Program-made: the position numbers and the translations under genes
DNA from: Aalborgiella sp043740415
Lineage (GTDB): Bacteria > Pseudomonadota > Gammaproteobacteria > Burkholderiales > Burkholderiaceae_C
NCBI GenBank assembly: GCA_043740415.1
Contig: JAYUCJ010000173.1
Span: forward strand, 1-23,904
Direction: 5' to 3'
Length of the DNA stretch: 23,904 nucleotides
In this document: positions 23,280 to 23,904 of the stretch, piece after piece
Layout of the letters: the number at the start of each line of letters is the position of its first letter
Position numbering within the stretch: position 1 is the first letter of the stretch
Notes under the pieces: model-generated
What the model was told of the DNA's origin: nothing
The model's input: the letters and a program-made list of their open reading frames with translations, nothing else
Database searches by the model: none

Positions 23280-23904
23280 TTAATGCAGCGCCTTAAAGCG
23301 CATACGCTTCGGTTTCGCACCCTCTTCACCCAAACGGCGCTTCTTGTCGGCTTCGTACTCTTGGTAGTTGCCGTTGTAGAAGACCCATTGGCTGTCGCCT
23401 TCGCAGGCCAGAATGTGGGTGGCGATGCGGTCCAGGAACCAGCGATCGTGGGAGATCACCAGCGCCGCGCCGGGGAAATTCAAAATTGCTTCTTCCAGGG
23501 CGCGCAGTGTTTCTACGTCGAGATCGTTGGTCGGTTCGTCCAGCAGCAACACGTTGCCGCCTTCGCGCAGGAGCTTCGCCAGGTGCAAGCGATTGCGTTC
23601 ACCGCCCGACAAGTTGCCGACCAGCTTCTGTTGATCGGTACCCTTGAAATTGAAGCGCCCGACGTAGGCGCGGGACGGCACTTCGTAATGACCGATCTTG
23701 ATGATGTCCTGCTTTTGCGAGACTTCTTCCCAGACGGTTTTTTTCGGGTCGAGGGTTTCGCGAAATTGTTCGACGTATGCCAGTTGCACCGTCTCGCCGA
23801 CGTCGATCTTGCCGCTGTCCGGCGCCTCCAACCCGGCCAGCATTCGAAACAACGTGGTCTTGCCCGCGCCGTTACCGCCAATGATGCCGACGATCGCGCC
23901 TTTG
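23280..23904 (-). CDS. ettA: Energy-dependent translational throttle protein EttA, C-terminal part
   Basis: C-terminal 207 residues of an ABC-F ATPase that binds the ribosomal E site and adjusts translation to energy state. The second nucleotide-binding domain is present: Walker A GGNGAGKTT at the window edge, signature LSGGERNRLHLAKLL, Walker B VLLLDEPTNDLD, and H-loop SHDRWFLDRIATHIL. The ending EEGAKPKRMRFKAL is typical of EttA rather than of Uup or YheS. The frame is open to the window end, so the start and about 345 residues lie outside. The gene is convergent with the copper series. Its GC content is clearly higher than that of the genes to its left. Confidence 0.92.
   Translation of the reverse strand, partial: KGAIVGIIGGNGAGKTTLFRMLAGLEAPDSGKIDVGETVQLAYVEQFRETLDPKKTVWEEVSQKQDIIKIGHYEVPSRAYVGRFNFKGTDQQKLVGNLSGGERNRLHLAKLLREGGNVLLLDEPTNDLDVETLRALEEAILNFPGAALVISHDRWFLDRIATHILACEGDSQWVFYNGNYQEYEADKKRRLGEEGAKPKRMRFKALH

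Overview
The window reads as a betaproteobacterial chromosome segment, most likely Burkholderiales and close to Comamonadaceae. This rests on protein style (Bug/TctC solute receptor, ArgD-ArgF pair, copper locus layout), mid-range GC, and a dispersed intergenic repeat of a kind I associate with that family. No taxonomic marker such as rRNA is present, so the placement is inference.

Layout. (1) 1-2171: arginine synthesis, with the 3' part of argD, overlapping argF, and directly after argF a 3' remnant of a CurA-type NADP-dependent oxidoreductase. (2) 2238-7458: a defence block. Three minus-strand genes lie end to end: a small SAM-binding methyltransferase half, an Eco57I-type methylase with NPPY, and a GIY-YIG/DEAD-helicase protein. 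A divergent XRE-type regulator sits opposite, and the shared 100-bp control region holds two overlapping palindromes. (3) 7524-12749: a Fic protein, a family VIII esterase/beta-lactamase-fold hydrolase, a core MetE-like methionine synthase, then a tandem glycine riboswitch leading a DadA-type amino-acid dehydrogenase. (4) 12762-17268: an AMP-forming acyl-CoA ligase, a Na+/phosphate cotransporter with a PhoU-like tail, and a Bug-type periplasmic receptor. (5) 17302-23098: a DsbA/FrnE-like thioredoxin-fold protein overlapping a short cation-efflux protein, then a copper-handling series (small Cys/His protein, TolC-like protein, multicopper oxidase, cupredoxin, DUF411 protein, CusF-like protein). 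(6) 23280 to the end: the C-terminal part of EttA.

How the genes work together. The copper series puts a chaperone, an oxidase, a blue-copper carrier and an outer-membrane partner in the cell envelope, consistent with periplasmic copper detoxification. The restriction block looks like a self-contained modification/cleavage unit with its own regulator. The riboswitch suggests that the dehydrogenase downstream responds to glycine.

The least expected signal is a family of five ungapped copies of a roughly 55-nt repeat, all in the same orientation. One lies inside a coding gene, one supplies the stop codon of the fic gene, and one sits between the glycine riboswitch and the gene it controls.
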